NCBI RefSeq assembly: GCF_048269565.1
Contig: NZ_JBLXIK010000004.1
Location: forward strand, 200,464 to 264,463
DNA length: 64,000 nt
Direction: 5' to 3'
From: Maricaulis sp048269565
GTDB taxonomy: Bacteria > Pseudomonadota > Alphaproteobacteria > Caulobacterales > Maricaulaceae
How positions within the stretch are numbered: the first letter of the stretch is position 1; every line of letters starts with the position of its first letter. Positions 53,402-62,013 of this stretch are shown piece after piece. Made by a program: the position numbers and the translations under genes. The notes under the pieces are model-generated. The model ran no database searches. It was not told the DNA's origin and saw nothing but the letters and a program-made list of their open reading frames with translations.

Positions 53402-53484
53402 CGTCATCCTGACGCAAGTCAGGACCTCGAGCCGACAAGGGCGCAGCCTGCGATGTCGAGGTCCTGGCCTTCGCCGGGATGACG
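53402..53484. repeat. 83-bp palindromic intergenic repeat, copy A
   Basis: Begins CGTCATCCTGACGCAAGTCA and ends CCGGGATGACG. It is a close reverse-complement copy of 55821-55903, with equal length. The outer ends pair with each other and inner GACCTCG/CGAGGTC arms form a second stem. Confidence 0.85.
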
Positions 53485-53585
53485 ATGAGTATTGTGCGTA
53501 GCCGCCCGCGCCCGGCACCGCTTCACCAACCGGCCGAACAGTGATTACCTTCAGCCGACAAAGACCGCCCGGAAGGCCCGCCCCC

Positions 53586-54566
53586 ATGACCCCGCTCTCC
53601 ATTCTCGAACTCGCCCGCATCACCGACACCGGCGATGTCCGCACCGCGCTCGACCATGCGCGCGATGTCGCCGTGCATGCGGAGACGTGGGGTTTCAAGC
53701 GGATGTGGCTGGCCGAGCACCATAATTTTGCAGGCATTGCCAGCGCGGCCACATCGCTCGCCATCGCCCATATCGCCGCCGGCACGAGCACGATCCGCGT
53801 CGGCGCGGGTGGCATCATGCTGCCCAATCACGCGCCCTATATCATTGCGGAACAATTCGGCACGCTGGCCAGCCTATATCCGGGGCGCATCGATCTCGGC
53901 CTCGGCCGAGCACCGGGCACCGATCAGCGCACCGTCCAGGCCCTGCGCCGTGCGCCCGGCTCGGATGACCGCTTCCCCCAGGATGTGCAGGAGCTGCAGG
54001 CCTGGCTCGCCCCCTCGCGGCCCGGCCAGGCGGTGCAGGCGATTCCCGGTGCCGGCACCGAGGTGCCGCTGTGGATTCTCGGCTCCAGCCTGTTCGGCGC
54101 CGGCCTCGCCGCCGAGCTCGGCCTGCCCTATGCCTTCGCCTCCCACTTCGCTCCCGCCGCCCTGATGCCGGCGCTGGAGGCCTACCGCGCCCGCTTCAAA
54201 CCCTCCGCCCAGCTGGAGCGGCCTCACGCCATGGTCGGCGTCAATATCGTCGCCGCCGACAGTGACGAAGAGGCCCGCCGCCTCGCCACCACCCAGCAAA
54301 TGAGCTTCACCAACCTCATCCGCGGCACCCCGGGCCTCTCCCGTCCGCCCATCGACGATATCGACCGCTACTGGTCGTCCGCCGAAAAGGCCCATGTCAC
54401 CCAGATGATGATCTGTTCCATCCATGGCGGCCCGGAGACGGTGAAGGCTGGCATCGAGGCTTTGGTGGCACGGACCGGCGCGGATGAGTTGATTGTGGTG
54501 TCGGATGTCTATGAGCACGCGGCGCGGCTGCGGTCGTTTGAGATCATGGCGGGGTGTCGTCAGTGA
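53586..54566 (+). CDS. Luciferase-like monooxygenase family (MsnO8-type) oxidoreductase
   Basis: A 326-residue flavin-dependent TIM-barrel enzyme. LSILELARITDTGDV, WLAEHHNFAGIASAATSLAIAHIAA and RIDLGLGRAPGTDQRT are the LLM family hallmarks, followed by PLWILGSSLFGAGLAAELGLPYAFASHF. The flavin is probably FMN supplied by a partner; the substrate is unknown. The ATG at 53586 begins the similarity. The downstream lipoprotein gene overlaps its stop. Confidence 0.9.
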   Translation: MTPLSILELARITDTGDVRTALDHARDVAVHAETWGFKRMWLAEHHNFAGIASAATSLAIAHIAAGTSTIRVGAGGIMLPNHAPYIIAEQFGTLASLYPGRIDLGLGRAPGTDQRTVQALRRAPGSDDRFPQDVQELQAWLAPSRPGQAVQAIPGAGTEVPLWILGSSLFGAGLAAELGLPYAFASHFAPAALMPALEAYRARFKPSAQLERPHAMVGVNIVAADSDEEARRLATTQQMSFTNLIRGTPGLSRPPIDDIDRYWSSAEKAHVTQMMICSIHGGPETVKAGIEALVARTGADELIVVSDVYEHAARLRSFEIMAGCRQ

Positions 54567-55093
54567 GCGCATCTAAATCCCTTCTGGCGCTCGCACTGGC
54601 CTGCGGATATCTCGCCCTTGCCGGATGTGCCCAGACACGGGCTCCGGAAATCGTCATGCAGGACATCACACGGTTTGAGGTCCTTCGTGTTGCGCCGGGG
54701 CTGGTTGTGCTTTCGGCCACAATTACCAATTCAGATCATCGTGCGGTGTGCATCCCCAACGACATGCTCCCCGTTGGTGTCCACGAGTCCGATATTTTGG
54801 TCGTGGTTGATGAAGCGGGGCAGAAGGTCGACCTGATGCCGGGCCTCCCATTGCCCGGCCCGGAACGAATTGTGATCCTGCAGCCGGGTATGACCGTTCC
54901 GATTCGGCCCGTCATGGCTGAGCAATACGAACTGGTTGCCGGCGGCCACTATCAGGTTTCGCTGGAAGTCCCAGGGTATTATTGCGACCAAATCCTCAAT
55001 GCGCCGCCGCCATATCCGATTGCCGGCCACACAGCTGGCAAGCTCGATCAGGTGTTGTTTCGGTCGGACGCTATCGTGGTCGATTTGCCCTGA
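54563..55093 (+). CDS. Lipoprotein of unknown function
   Basis: A 176-residue lipoprotein with lipobox LAGC near residue 22. The rest is a beta-rich domain (FEVLRVAPGLVVLSATITNSDHRAVCIPNDMLPV) resembling small periplasmic immunoglobulin-like folds; no family is recognised. The start is a GTG in a GTGA overlap with the monooxygenase stop; an earlier GTG at 54554 is possible. Confidence 0.72.
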   Translation: MSASKSLLALALACGYLALAGCAQTRAPEIVMQDITRFEVLRVAPGLVVLSATITNSDHRAVCIPNDMLPVGVHESDILVVVDEAGQKVDLMPGLPLPGPERIVILQPGMTVPIRPVMAEQYELVAGGHYQVSLEVPGYYCDQILNAPPPYPIAGHTAGKLDQVLFRSDAIVVDLP

Positions 55094-55140
55094 GTGTGGC
55101 CCGCGTGGCGGCCTCATCTCCGACCCAATATTACAACGCG

Positions 55141-55314
55141 TTGTCATCCCTGACGGATGCCCGGATGCGTCAGCGATCCGGGCGTAGATCAGGGACCCAG
55201 ACGCCCGACAAATCTCCGCCAGCTTCACCGGCCGCGCGTGAAAGGCTCCACCATGGCGCATCTGGGTCCCTGATCTGCGCCCCGCCTTCGCGGGGCATCC
55301 GTCAGGGATGACAA
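55141..55314. repeat. 174-bp inverted-repeat element, copy B
   Basis: Terminal inverted repeats TTGTCATCCCTGACGGATGC and GCATCCGTCAGGGATGACAA flank a core with a second pair (GATCAGGGACCCAGA and TCTGGGTCCCTGATC). The TGTCATCC...GGATGAC ends resemble those of the 83-bp repeats A and C, so it may be a longer relative. No open frame lies inside. Confidence 0.85.
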
Positions 55315-55426
55315 TTATTTGATTTATCATGGAAATGCCAAACGCTCCGGAATGCTCCGAACAGGGGGTGATTTCCCTCGCGCAAGCGCCTATCTCTGCG
55401 AAAACCAACCTCGCAGGACGCGCGTT

Positions 55427-55765
55427 ATGACCAAAGCCCAGATCGTATATGATGATTTTGCCCGGGTGGAGATGCGGCTGGGCCGGATTGTCGAGGCGCT
55501 GGAATTCCCCAAGGCGCGCAATCCCTCCTACAAGCTGTGCGTTGATTTCGGGGATTTCGGGACGCGCTGGTCGAGCGCCCAGATCACCAATTATGCCCGC
55601 GAGGAGCTGGTCGGGCGGCGCGTCGTGTGTGTCGTCAACATGCCGCCGCGCAATATCGCCGGCTTCCTCTCCGAAGTGCTGATCCTCGGCGTGCCCAATG
55701 CGGCCGGCGCGATCATCCTGCTGACCACGGCGGATGATGCCGTGCTCGGCGGCGAGGTTGCCTGA
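55427..55765 (+). CDS. csaA: CsaA-like tRNA-binding domain protein
   Basis: A 112-residue OB-fold EMAP/Trbp111 domain protein. VEMRLGRIVEALEFPKARNPSYKLCVDFG and VNMPPRNIAGFLSEVLILGV are the family core. CsaA is considered a tRNA-binding or secretion chaperone; evidence in this group is limited. The ATG follows GCAGGACGCGCGTT. Confidence 0.9.
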   Translation: MTKAQIVYDDFARVEMRLGRIVEALEFPKARNPSYKLCVDFGDFGTRWSSAQITNYAREELVGRRVVCVVNMPPRNIAGFLSEVLILGVPNAAGAIILLTTADDAVLGGEVA

Positions 55766-55820
55766 GGGGCGGGCACGCTCGTCAGCTGGCACTAATCCCC
55801 GCCCTTGCACAATCATCCCA

Positions 55821-55903
55821 CGTCATCCCGGCGAACGCCGGGACCTCGACGCGACAAGTGCGGAGCCCGGTCTGTCGAGGTCCTGACTTGCGTCAGGATG
55901 ACG
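55821..55903. repeat. 83-bp palindromic intergenic repeat, copy C
   Basis: Starts CGTCATCCCGGCGAACGCCG and ends GCGTCAGGATGACG. It is a near reverse complement of copy A (53402-53484): both contain a GGACCTCG/CGAGGTCC pair and share the same length. Confidence 0.85.
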
Positions 55904-56433
55904 AGGTCTGGGCCAACTTATCCCCACCCCCTCCATCCCCGCGCATAATCGCCCCATCTTCAGCCGAGCGGGGCGTTTCTAGACCGTCTGGTGATGTGGC
56001 TGGGGTGCGGTGCCTCGAGTGGGCCGGGAGTAACGGTCCGGTCCATGAAAGAGCGAAGGAGACAGACGGCGATCCTGGAGGTTCACTCACTGACGGTGAC
56101 CAGACCCTTGTACCGGCCAAGGCCGGGACGTGACAGGCAGGGGCATCAATGGGCGGAGGCAAGACCGGGTGTTACACCCCGGCGGGCTCTGCCCCACACG
56201 ATGGTGAGGGCGTGGCCACTGGCCCCGCCGGACCGGCAGGCTTGGAATTGGACAGATAAGACAAGTCGCGGCCTTCGTAAAAACATCGCGTGCGGGAAGA
56301 TCCGGCGGACCGGATTTTCACTAAAGCGCTTAATGAGACAAGGGTTCAACGGATCTTCCCGTGCATCCCGCCTGATGACGACCCCATCCCTCCAGCGGCT
56401 TGCCGCGTGGAGATTTTGCTGCAGGCGGGCAGG
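55904..56433. other. 530-base region with no recognisable gene
   Basis: Neither strand has an open frame with family similarity, and I could not match tmRNA, RNase P, SRP or 6S motifs. It contains a 12-bp inverted repeat, CGGGAAGATCCG at 56293-56304 and CGGATCTTCCCG at 56350-56361, around an AT-richer centre, and several short GC hairpins. It could be decayed coding sequence or an unrecognised RNA. Confidence 0.6.
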
Positions 56434-56466
56434 AAAAGGCCCCGGACTCCCCCAAGTCCGGGGCCT
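56434..56466 (-). terminator. Intrinsic terminator of the hfaABD operon
   Basis: On the minus strand the arms AGGCCCCGGACT and AGTCCGGGGCCT form a perfect 12-bp stem with a 6-nt loop, followed by TTT. It lies 28 bases beyond the hfaD stop. Confidence 0.9.
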
Positions 56467-56494
56467 CCACCCATCCTGCGGTACTGATCGTGGA

Positions 56495-57733
56495 TCAGTC
56501 GCTGGAATAGGGATTGATGCTCTGGAAGGTGGCGCTGTTGCCGATCGCGGTCGCGGTGCCCGACAGCATGGAGCCGCTGGTCATCTGGCCGGTCACCACC
56601 GAGCTGATGGCGGCATTATTGGTCTGGTTCATATTGCCATAGGCGGTGACCGGGCATTCCGAACAGACATAAGTGGTGGCCGCATTGCCGAAGGCCGTCG
56701 CCGAGGCCAGCGCGACCCCGCCGGCACCGCCGGTGAAGGTCGTCGCCGCGTTGACGGCGCCATCATTGGTCTGGTCCAGGCCCATAAAGGCATCGGCGCC
56801 GATATTGGAGATGACGGCCGAATTGCCGACGCCCTCGGCCGAGAGCGTGACGACATCAATGTCGAAATTGCCGATATCGGCGCTGGCTTCCGCATCGACC
56901 TGGCCGGCATTGTCCTGGCTGCCCTGCATGTGGGCATAGCCATTCTCGTTCTGCATCCAGGCCGAATTGCCATTCGCCGAGGCGATGATCTGGGTTTCCT
57001 CGGCCCCGCCGCCGGCCTCGAGGCTGGCGCTGGCGCCGACATTGCCGCGATTGTCCTGGTCGAGATCGACGATGTGGGAGGGATACATGTAGTAACCCTC
57101 GATCGAGGCCGAATTGCCATTGGCCGCGGCGACCGTCGAGGCCGACCAGCCGAGCCCGCCGCCATTGGCGAGGACATAGCTGTCGGCGCTGACATCGGCG
57201 CCGGAATCCTGGCGCAGGTCGAGCGTATTGTCGCCGCCATAAGACACCGAGCCATAGGCATTGGCGCTCGCCGTCGCCGTGGTGACCGAGCTCATGGCAT
57301 AATTGGAGACATTGAGGCGGGCCGTCGAGCTGACGCTGGAGCCGTCGAGCGCAGTCTGGCTCGCCGTTGCATCCATCGTCTCGTCATTGATCAGACTGGC
57401 CGAATTGCCGATCGCCGAGGAGGTCGTGATCGCGGTGCCGTGGATGATTCCCGCCGTCGTCGTCGCCGAGGTGGCGACCGAACCGGAGAAGGTCTGCTCG
57501 CTGTCGACATCGTGCGCTGTGGCGAAATCACCGGTCACGGCATTGGCCATGCCGATCGCGGTCATCGTCGCGGTATGGGCCTCGGGCGTGTCACCATTGG
57601 CGATCACCGAGATCGCGGCATCGAGATTGAGCTGGCCGTTGAGGACCTCAGTCGTATCGTCCGCGAAGATAGGTGCGGACACTGTCATCGCGGCGCTCGT
57701 GGCCATGATCCACACTCTCACGCATTTGGACAT
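56495..57733 (-). CDS. hfaD: Holdfast anchor protein HfaD-like
   Basis: A 412-residue exported Ala/Ser/Asn-rich protein, signal peptide residues 1-25. A GNSA-type motif recurs six times (IGNSASL, NGNSASI, NGNSAWM, VGNSAVI, FGNAATT, IGNSATF) in a roughly regular pattern, as in Caulobacter HfaD. It is expected to be secreted through HfaB to the cell surface and to anchor the polysaccharide holdfast. Start: ATG at 57733 after GGGAGACC; the longer frame to 57880 lies inside hfaB. It overlaps hfaB by 86 nt. Confidence 0.8.
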   Translation of the reverse strand: MSKCVRVWIMATSAAMTVSAPIFADDTTEVLNGQLNLDAAISVIANGDTPEAHTATMTAIGMANAVTGDFATAHDVDSEQTFSGSVATSATTTAGIIHGTAITTSSAIGNSASLINDETMDATASQTALDGSSVSSTARLNVSNYAMSSVTTATASANAYGSVSYGGDNTLDLRQDSGADVSADSYVLANGGGLGWSASTVAAANGNSASIEGYYMYPSHIVDLDQDNRGNVGASASLEAGGGAEETQIIASANGNSAWMQNENGYAHMQGSQDNAGQVDAEASADIGNFDIDVVTLSAEGVGNSAVISNIGADAFMGLDQTNDGAVNAATTFTGGAGGVALASATAFGNAATTYVCSECPVTAYGNMNQTNNAAISSVVTGQMTSGSMLSGTATAIGNSATFQSINPYSSD

Positions 57734-58655
57734 TGGAGGTCTCCCTGGAGCCATAGGCCGTGGCGATATTGATCCCGCCGGTCGTATTGGTTGGTCCGCT
57801 GCTGACGCCGCCGCCGATCGGGTCGCTATAGGCACACGCCGCCGACGGATCGACGCCGTAAAGCTGGGCGGAAATTTCAAGCACGGCGCGTTCGATCACG
57901 GTGCGCACGGCCAGCTGGACCGGCTCGAGCGAGCGGCCGCCGGCCGAGATGTCGACGACAGCATCGCCCCAGAAGGCGAAGACGCCGGCGCTGATCTCGC
58001 GACCGATGATCTGTTTCTGGTAGGAAATGACGTCAACGGTCTCCATGGTCTGGGTCTCGTTGAGACGCAGGTCGAGGCCGATATTCATCACCCACATGCG
58101 GCGGGAGAACAGGCCCGTCGGATCGCTGTCGATCCGGTCGCCGGCCAGCACGTCGGTGCCCGAGGAGCGGATATTGTAATTGAGCTCGGTGATGCCGCCG
58201 ACCAGATTGTAATCGGAGCCGGGCAGGGAGGCGGCGCGGATCTCGCGCTGGGTGCCGTCGGCATTGCCGATCAGGGAATTATTGGCATAGCGCAGCTCGA
58301 GCTCGGAAATCGAGGTGTCGAAACGCTCGACCAGGCGGATGCCGGCTTTCGAGAAGGCCGAGATCGCCATCAGGGACGCGCCCTGGGTGATGGCGGCGCC
58401 GCCTTCCAGCGAGGCGCGGCCGGTATAGTCCGACAACCGCCCGACCGCGACCCGCGGCGAGCGCAGATTATGGGCCCGGGCGTAATTGGCCAGGCAAACC
58501 AGCGCTTCGGAATAGGGCGTCGGATTGGGCGTCACCGGCGAATTGCCGATCGGCGTCACGTAATTGCCGTCGGGGCCGGAGCGGTCTGTCGACGCGCAGC
58601 CGGTCAGGGCAAGAACGCTCGCCAGCGAGGCGAGGAGGAGTTTGGCTTTAATCAT
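57648..58655 (-). CDS. hfaB: Holdfast anchor secretion lipoprotein HfaB (CsgG-like)
   Basis: A 335-residue outer-membrane lipoprotein of the CsgG/HfaB family, lipobox LTGC with Cys20. Family segments include SPRVAVGRLSDYTGR, SAFSKAGIRLVERFD, YNLVGGITELNYNI and WVMNIGLDLRLNETQTME. CsgG-type proteins form secretion pores; HfaB should export HfaA and HfaD. It starts 8 nt inside the hfaA end, and its last 86 nt overlap hfaD in another frame. Confidence 0.88.
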   Translation of the reverse strand: MIKAKLLLASLASVLALTGCASTDRSGPDGNYVTPIGNSPVTPNPTPYSEALVCLANYARAHNLRSPRVAVGRLSDYTGRASLEGGAAITQGASLMAISAFSKAGIRLVERFDTSISELELRYANNSLIGNADGTQREIRAASLPGSDYNLVGGITELNYNIRSSGTDVLAGDRIDSDPTGLFSRRMWVMNIGLDLRLNETQTMETVDVISYQKQIIGREISAGVFAFWGDAVVDISAGGRSLEPVQLAVRTVIERAVLEISAQLYGVDPSAACAYSDPIGGGVSSGPTNTTGGINIATAYGSRETSNVQMRESVDHGHERRDDSVRTYLRGRYD

Positions 58656-59085
58656 TATCGCTACTCACATTGCCGTCGGACTGGGCACTGGCGTTGATGT
58701 CGCCATTATTGATCTGGGTCGAATTGACGATCACGGTGTTGTACTGGCCGCTTACATTGACATTGAGCTGGTTGCCGATCGCGGTGGCGCCGGACCCGAC
58801 CCCGCCGCCGAACAGGCCGCCATGGGAGGAGACGCCGACGCCGGTCTGGATCACGCCGTCAATGATGACGCGATTGCCCGCCGTCGAACGGCTCGCCGCG
58901 CCGGCGCTGGCGGCAGCGCCCGCACTGGAGCTTGCTCCGGACCACGCCTGGGTCTCCTGACCGCTGGCAACGCCATAGGGGCGCTCCCACTGAGCCGTCG
59001 TCGAGACCGACTGGCCCAGCGCGGTGGCCGGGGCCAGAATGGCCGTGATTGTTGCAAGGGCGATCGTGATCCTGCGGGTTTTCAT
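58648..59085 (-). CDS. hfaA: Holdfast anchor protein HfaA
   Basis: A 145-residue secreted protein, signal peptide residues 1-25, then Ser/Ala/Gly-rich sequence and a VNVSGQYNTVIVNSTQINNGDINA region of alternating hydrophobic and polar residues typical of curli-like fibres. It matches the HfaA family of Caulobacterales in size and in position before the CsgG homologue. The ATG at 59085 gives a normal signal peptide; the upstream codons to 59109 are not used. First gene of the operon. Confidence 0.85.
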   Translation of the reverse strand: MKTRRITIALATITAILAPATALGQSVSTTAQWERPYGVASGQETQAWSGASSSAGAAASAGAASRSTAGNRVIIDGVIQTGVGVSSHGGLFGGGVGSGATAIGNQLNVNVSGQYNTVIVNSTQINNGDINASAQSDGNVSSDND

Positions 59086-59241
59086 TGTCTCACGTCCTTC
59101 AAAACGCAATTCTCACAGCGGTGATGTGCAATGGGCGTGCCAGCGGGTGAATGGGCCGATCTCCGTTCGCCTGTTGGGGGAAACCTTCCGTTAAGACGTT
59201 GAAAGTGCCCGATTGGGCCAGAGTTTCGAGGAGAATGACTG

Positions 59242-59925
59242 GTGAGTGTGCCGCAACGGGACGATCAGATCCGGACGCCGATCTTCAATGCCATGCCAGC
59301 CGCTGTCCTGATCCTGGCCACAGCGATCCTGGCCAGTGCGGCCATCACGGCGCTGAGTCCCGAAGCGGGACGCTGGATCCTGGCCAGCAGCTTGGTGATC
59401 AGCGGTCCGGCCGGCACGGCCCTGCCGGCACAGCCGCTCGGTCATGTCGCGCCGCTGCTGCTGCACGTCTTCATCCATTTCGGCCTGCTGCACCTGGTGA
59501 TGAATCTGGCGGTGCTGATCGGGGCCGGCCGTGCCGTCGGGCTGGCGCTGGGCGGCGGGATCAGGGGCACGGCGGGATTCCTGGTCTTCTTCTTCATGTG
59601 TGCGGCGGCCGGTGCAGCGCTGGAAGTGCTGTTGCCGCATGACGGGATCGTGCAGATGGGCGGTGCCTCGACCGGCGTCTCCGGCCTGATCGCCGCGGCC
59701 GGCTGGGTGCGCGGCGGTTATCGCGGCATGCTCGGCCTGGCGCTGCCCTGGATCGGCTTCAATATCCTGATCGCCCTGACCGGCATGGTGCTGCCGATCC
59801 CGATCAGCTGGGCCGGACATATCGGCGGCACGGTGGCCGGCGCGCTGCTATTCCCGCTCGCCCTGGCGACATTCGGCGAAGGCCAGGGCCGGGATGGCGG
59901 CGACGGCGGGCGCTTCAGCGCCTGA
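59242..59925 (+). CDS. Rhomboid family intramembrane protease
   Basis: A 227-residue protein with six hydrophobic segments. HFGLLHLVMNL is the conserved early helix, the serine region reads GASTGVSGLIAA and the catalytic histidine is in SWAGHIGG. Rhomboids usually have GxSG; here the residue after the serine is threonine, so activity should be checked. The GTG start follows GAGGAG. It is divergent from hfaA. Confidence 0.85.
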   Translation: MSVPQRDDQIRTPIFNAMPAAVLILATAILASAAITALSPEAGRWILASSLVISGPAGTALPAQPLGHVAPLLLHVFIHFGLLHLVMNLAVLIGAGRAVGLALGGGIRGTAGFLVFFFMCAAAGAALEVLLPHDGIVQMGGASTGVSGLIAAAGWVRGGYRGMLGLALPWIGFNILIALTGMVLPIPISWAGHIGGTVAGALLFPLALATFGEGQGRDGGDGGRFSA

Positions 59926-60540
59926 TCACCACAGCCGGTCCAGCTGGCGCACGCCGTCAATTTCGAAGCCCTTGATGATCGCGTTGCCGTCTGGCGACAG
60001 CGACAGGATCAGCCGCACACCATTATCGCCATCGGGATCGAGTTCGCGCAGCCGCCGCTCGAAGGCCAGGGCCAGCTCACGCGAGGCGTAATAACGCTCG
60101 ATATTGTACACGCCGTACACCATGACACGGTGGACGGGGCGGGGCTCGTTGAGGCGATCACCGGTCTGAGGGTCGGTCCATTCTGAGTCGATCGTATGGC
60201 TCGAGCGGACGAAGCCGTGGATGAAGACGCCGCTGTCGGGCTGACGCGTCTGCAACGAGACCGGATGCCAGTTGCCGTCCTCGCCCGGTTCCAGCGTGAC
60301 ATAGAGCGCATCGCCGGCCTTGAACGCGTCCTCGTCCGTAAGCTCGCTCGCATCGAGCGACTGCAGCTCGGTGGTGATCATGCTGAAATGGCCCAGGAAG
60401 ATATCGCGCGGATCATAGCCGCGGACATCGAGCACGACTTCGGTACCATGGGCCCGGGCTGTGGCGTGATTGACGACGAGAAAGCCGAGAAAGGCCGTCA
60501 TCGCGGCGGCGATCAGGGCGAGGCGCGCGGTGATCTTCAT
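59926..60540 (-). CDS. GDYXXLXY-domain membrane-anchored protein
   Basis: A 204-residue protein with one N-terminal membrane segment and the GDYXXLXY domain (VVLDVRGYDPRDIFLGHFSMITTEL). The name-giving motif is degenerate here (GHFSMITT). The domain often accompanies DUF2157 proteins, and this gene overlaps the DUF2157 gene in an ATGA. Probably periplasmic-facing; function unknown. Confidence 0.85.
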   Translation of the reverse strand: MKITARLALIAAAMTAFLGFLVVNHATARAHGTEVVLDVRGYDPRDIFLGHFSMITTELQSLDASELTDEDAFKAGDALYVTLEPGEDGNWHPVSLQTRQPDSGVFIHGFVRSSHTIDSEWTDPQTGDRLNEPRPVHRVMVYGVYNIERYYASRELALAFERRLRELDPDGDNGVRLILSLSPDGNAIIKGFEIDGVRQLDRLW

Positions 60541-61862
60541 GATGCGTCCTCCGTCGACGGCGCGGGCGGCGGTGCGGCGACCTGTTGCCGGCGCAGGCGC
60601 AACAGGCCGAGGCTGAGACCGAAGAGAATCGCGCCCCCCAGCAGGAAGAAGAGCGCCGTATCGAGCAGGCCGCCGAAGGTCTCGGCATAGACATAAAGCG
60701 TCTGCAGCACGAAGCCGGCGATTCCCAGCCCGCCGACAAAGGAGCGGCCGGGCCGTGTGCCCTGCACGATCATCGCCACGCACAGACCGTAGAATATCGC
60801 GCCGATCAGGATGCGCACCGCGAACAGCATCTCCGGTCCGGCGGCGCTGACGAGGGCGGGAATCATCGCCGCCACCAGGCCGGCGGCGAGGTAGGCGAGG
60901 GCGGTGGTCCAGCCGGCATCACCCGTGGCGACCCGGCGCCAGGAAGCAAGCGCGATCGTGACCACGGCCAGCGCCGCGATGGCGTTGAACAGGCCGGTGC
61001 CATGCTCGGCCGTGAAATTGCGAATCCCGTCGAGCGGCCATTGCAGCAGATAGGCTCCCAACAGGGCGAAGGAGATGCCCCAGGCCGCCAGCACGCCGCC
61101 GCCGGCAATGCCGCGGTCGCGGGCATGGGCGGCGATGAGCCCGACCGCGGCGGCAATCAGGATGGCGGCGGTGAAGGCCTGCAGCGGGTCGAGCCGGTGC
61201 ACCGATTGCTGCTCCCACAGGACATGCGCGATCCAGCCAAACAGGGCAAGCGAGAGCAGGTTGAAGCTGACGCGCGAGCCGAGCCGGTGGGCGAGGGTGG
61301 CGGTCAGGCCCCAGACCGGAAGATAGCCCCAGACGATGCCGGGTGAATAAGGGGTGAAGATTTCCATTCCGGCCCACAGCGCGCCCAGCCCGGTCGCCAG
61401 GATCAGCACCGGGCGCGAGGGCAATACAAGGGCGATGGTCCCGGCCGCCGCGGCCCAGACGAGGACGGCTGTATTGCGGAAGGAGGTCATGTTGAAGGTC
61501 TGCGCGGTGAGCATGATGGCGGCACCGAACAGGGCCGCGCCCAGCAGGGCCAGGGCGTGGCCGATCACCGGAGCGCCGCGGTCGAAGGCGCGGCCGGCGC
61601 CGAGCAGGGCGGCCCACAGCGCCAACACAATTGTGCCGAAGCGCAGCAGGCGCGGCATCGCATCCCAATTGGCGGCGACAAAGCTCAGGGCCGACATCGC
61701 CAGCAGGGCGGCCCCGAGAATGGCGAGGGCGCCGGCGGCGTTCCAGCGTCCCGGTTGCGCGTCGACATCGGCGAGAATGGCCGGGCGGTGGCTGGCCTCG
61801 ACCCATCCGGCGGCAATCCAGCGTTCCAGGTCGCGGGCCAGTCTGGCGCGATATCCCATCAT
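60537..61862 (-). CDS. DUF2157 multi-spanning membrane protein
   Basis: A 441-residue inner-membrane protein with a soluble N-terminus (RARLARDLERWIAAGWVEASHRPAIL, the DUF2157 signature) and about twelve hydrophobic segments. Its function is unknown; with the overlapping GDYXXLXY gene it forms a conserved pair. The start is one of two adjacent ATGs after GGGGAGAGAC. Confidence 0.88.
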   Translation of the reverse strand: MMGYRARLARDLERWIAAGWVEASHRPAILADVDAQPGRWNAAGALAILGAALLAMSALSFVAANWDAMPRLLRFGTIVLALWAALLGAGRAFDRGAPVIGHALALLGAALFGAAIMLTAQTFNMTSFRNTAVLVWAAAAGTIALVLPSRPVLILATGLGALWAGMEIFTPYSPGIVWGYLPVWGLTATLAHRLGSRVSFNLLSLALFGWIAHVLWEQQSVHRLDPLQAFTAAILIAAAVGLIAAHARDRGIAGGGVLAAWGISFALLGAYLLQWPLDGIRNFTAEHGTGLFNAIAALAVVTIALASWRRVATGDAGWTTALAYLAAGLVAAMIPALVSAAGPEMLFAVRILIGAIFYGLCVAMIVQGTRPGRSFVGGLGIAGFVLQTLYVYAETFGGLLDTALFFLLGGAILFGLSLGLLRLRRQQVAAPPPAPSTEDAS

Positions 61863-62013
61863 GTCTCTCCCCTGAGATCGGTCGCAAAAGCGTGCCTGTG
61901 CACCGTGGGCTTGTCCATGTTTGTTTGATTCACATCGCCCCCGGGCCCGGGACCGCGTGCGCCCCGGCCGGTTTTGTGGTATGAAACAACCGCACCTGCG
62001 AGGAGGGCTGGCG

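Noticed and set aside
55904..56433. tmRNA or RNase P RNA gene
   Set aside because: A few words such as GGGAGTAACGG and GGCAAGACC recall RNase P, but the conserved GAGGAAAGTCC segment and tmRNA T-arm are absent and the order is wrong.
56495..57880. Longer hfaD start at 57880
   Set aside because: The extra 49 residues are antisignal-peptide, arginine/proline-rich and lie within hfaB; the ATG at 57733 gives a proper signal peptide with a Shine-Dalgarno.
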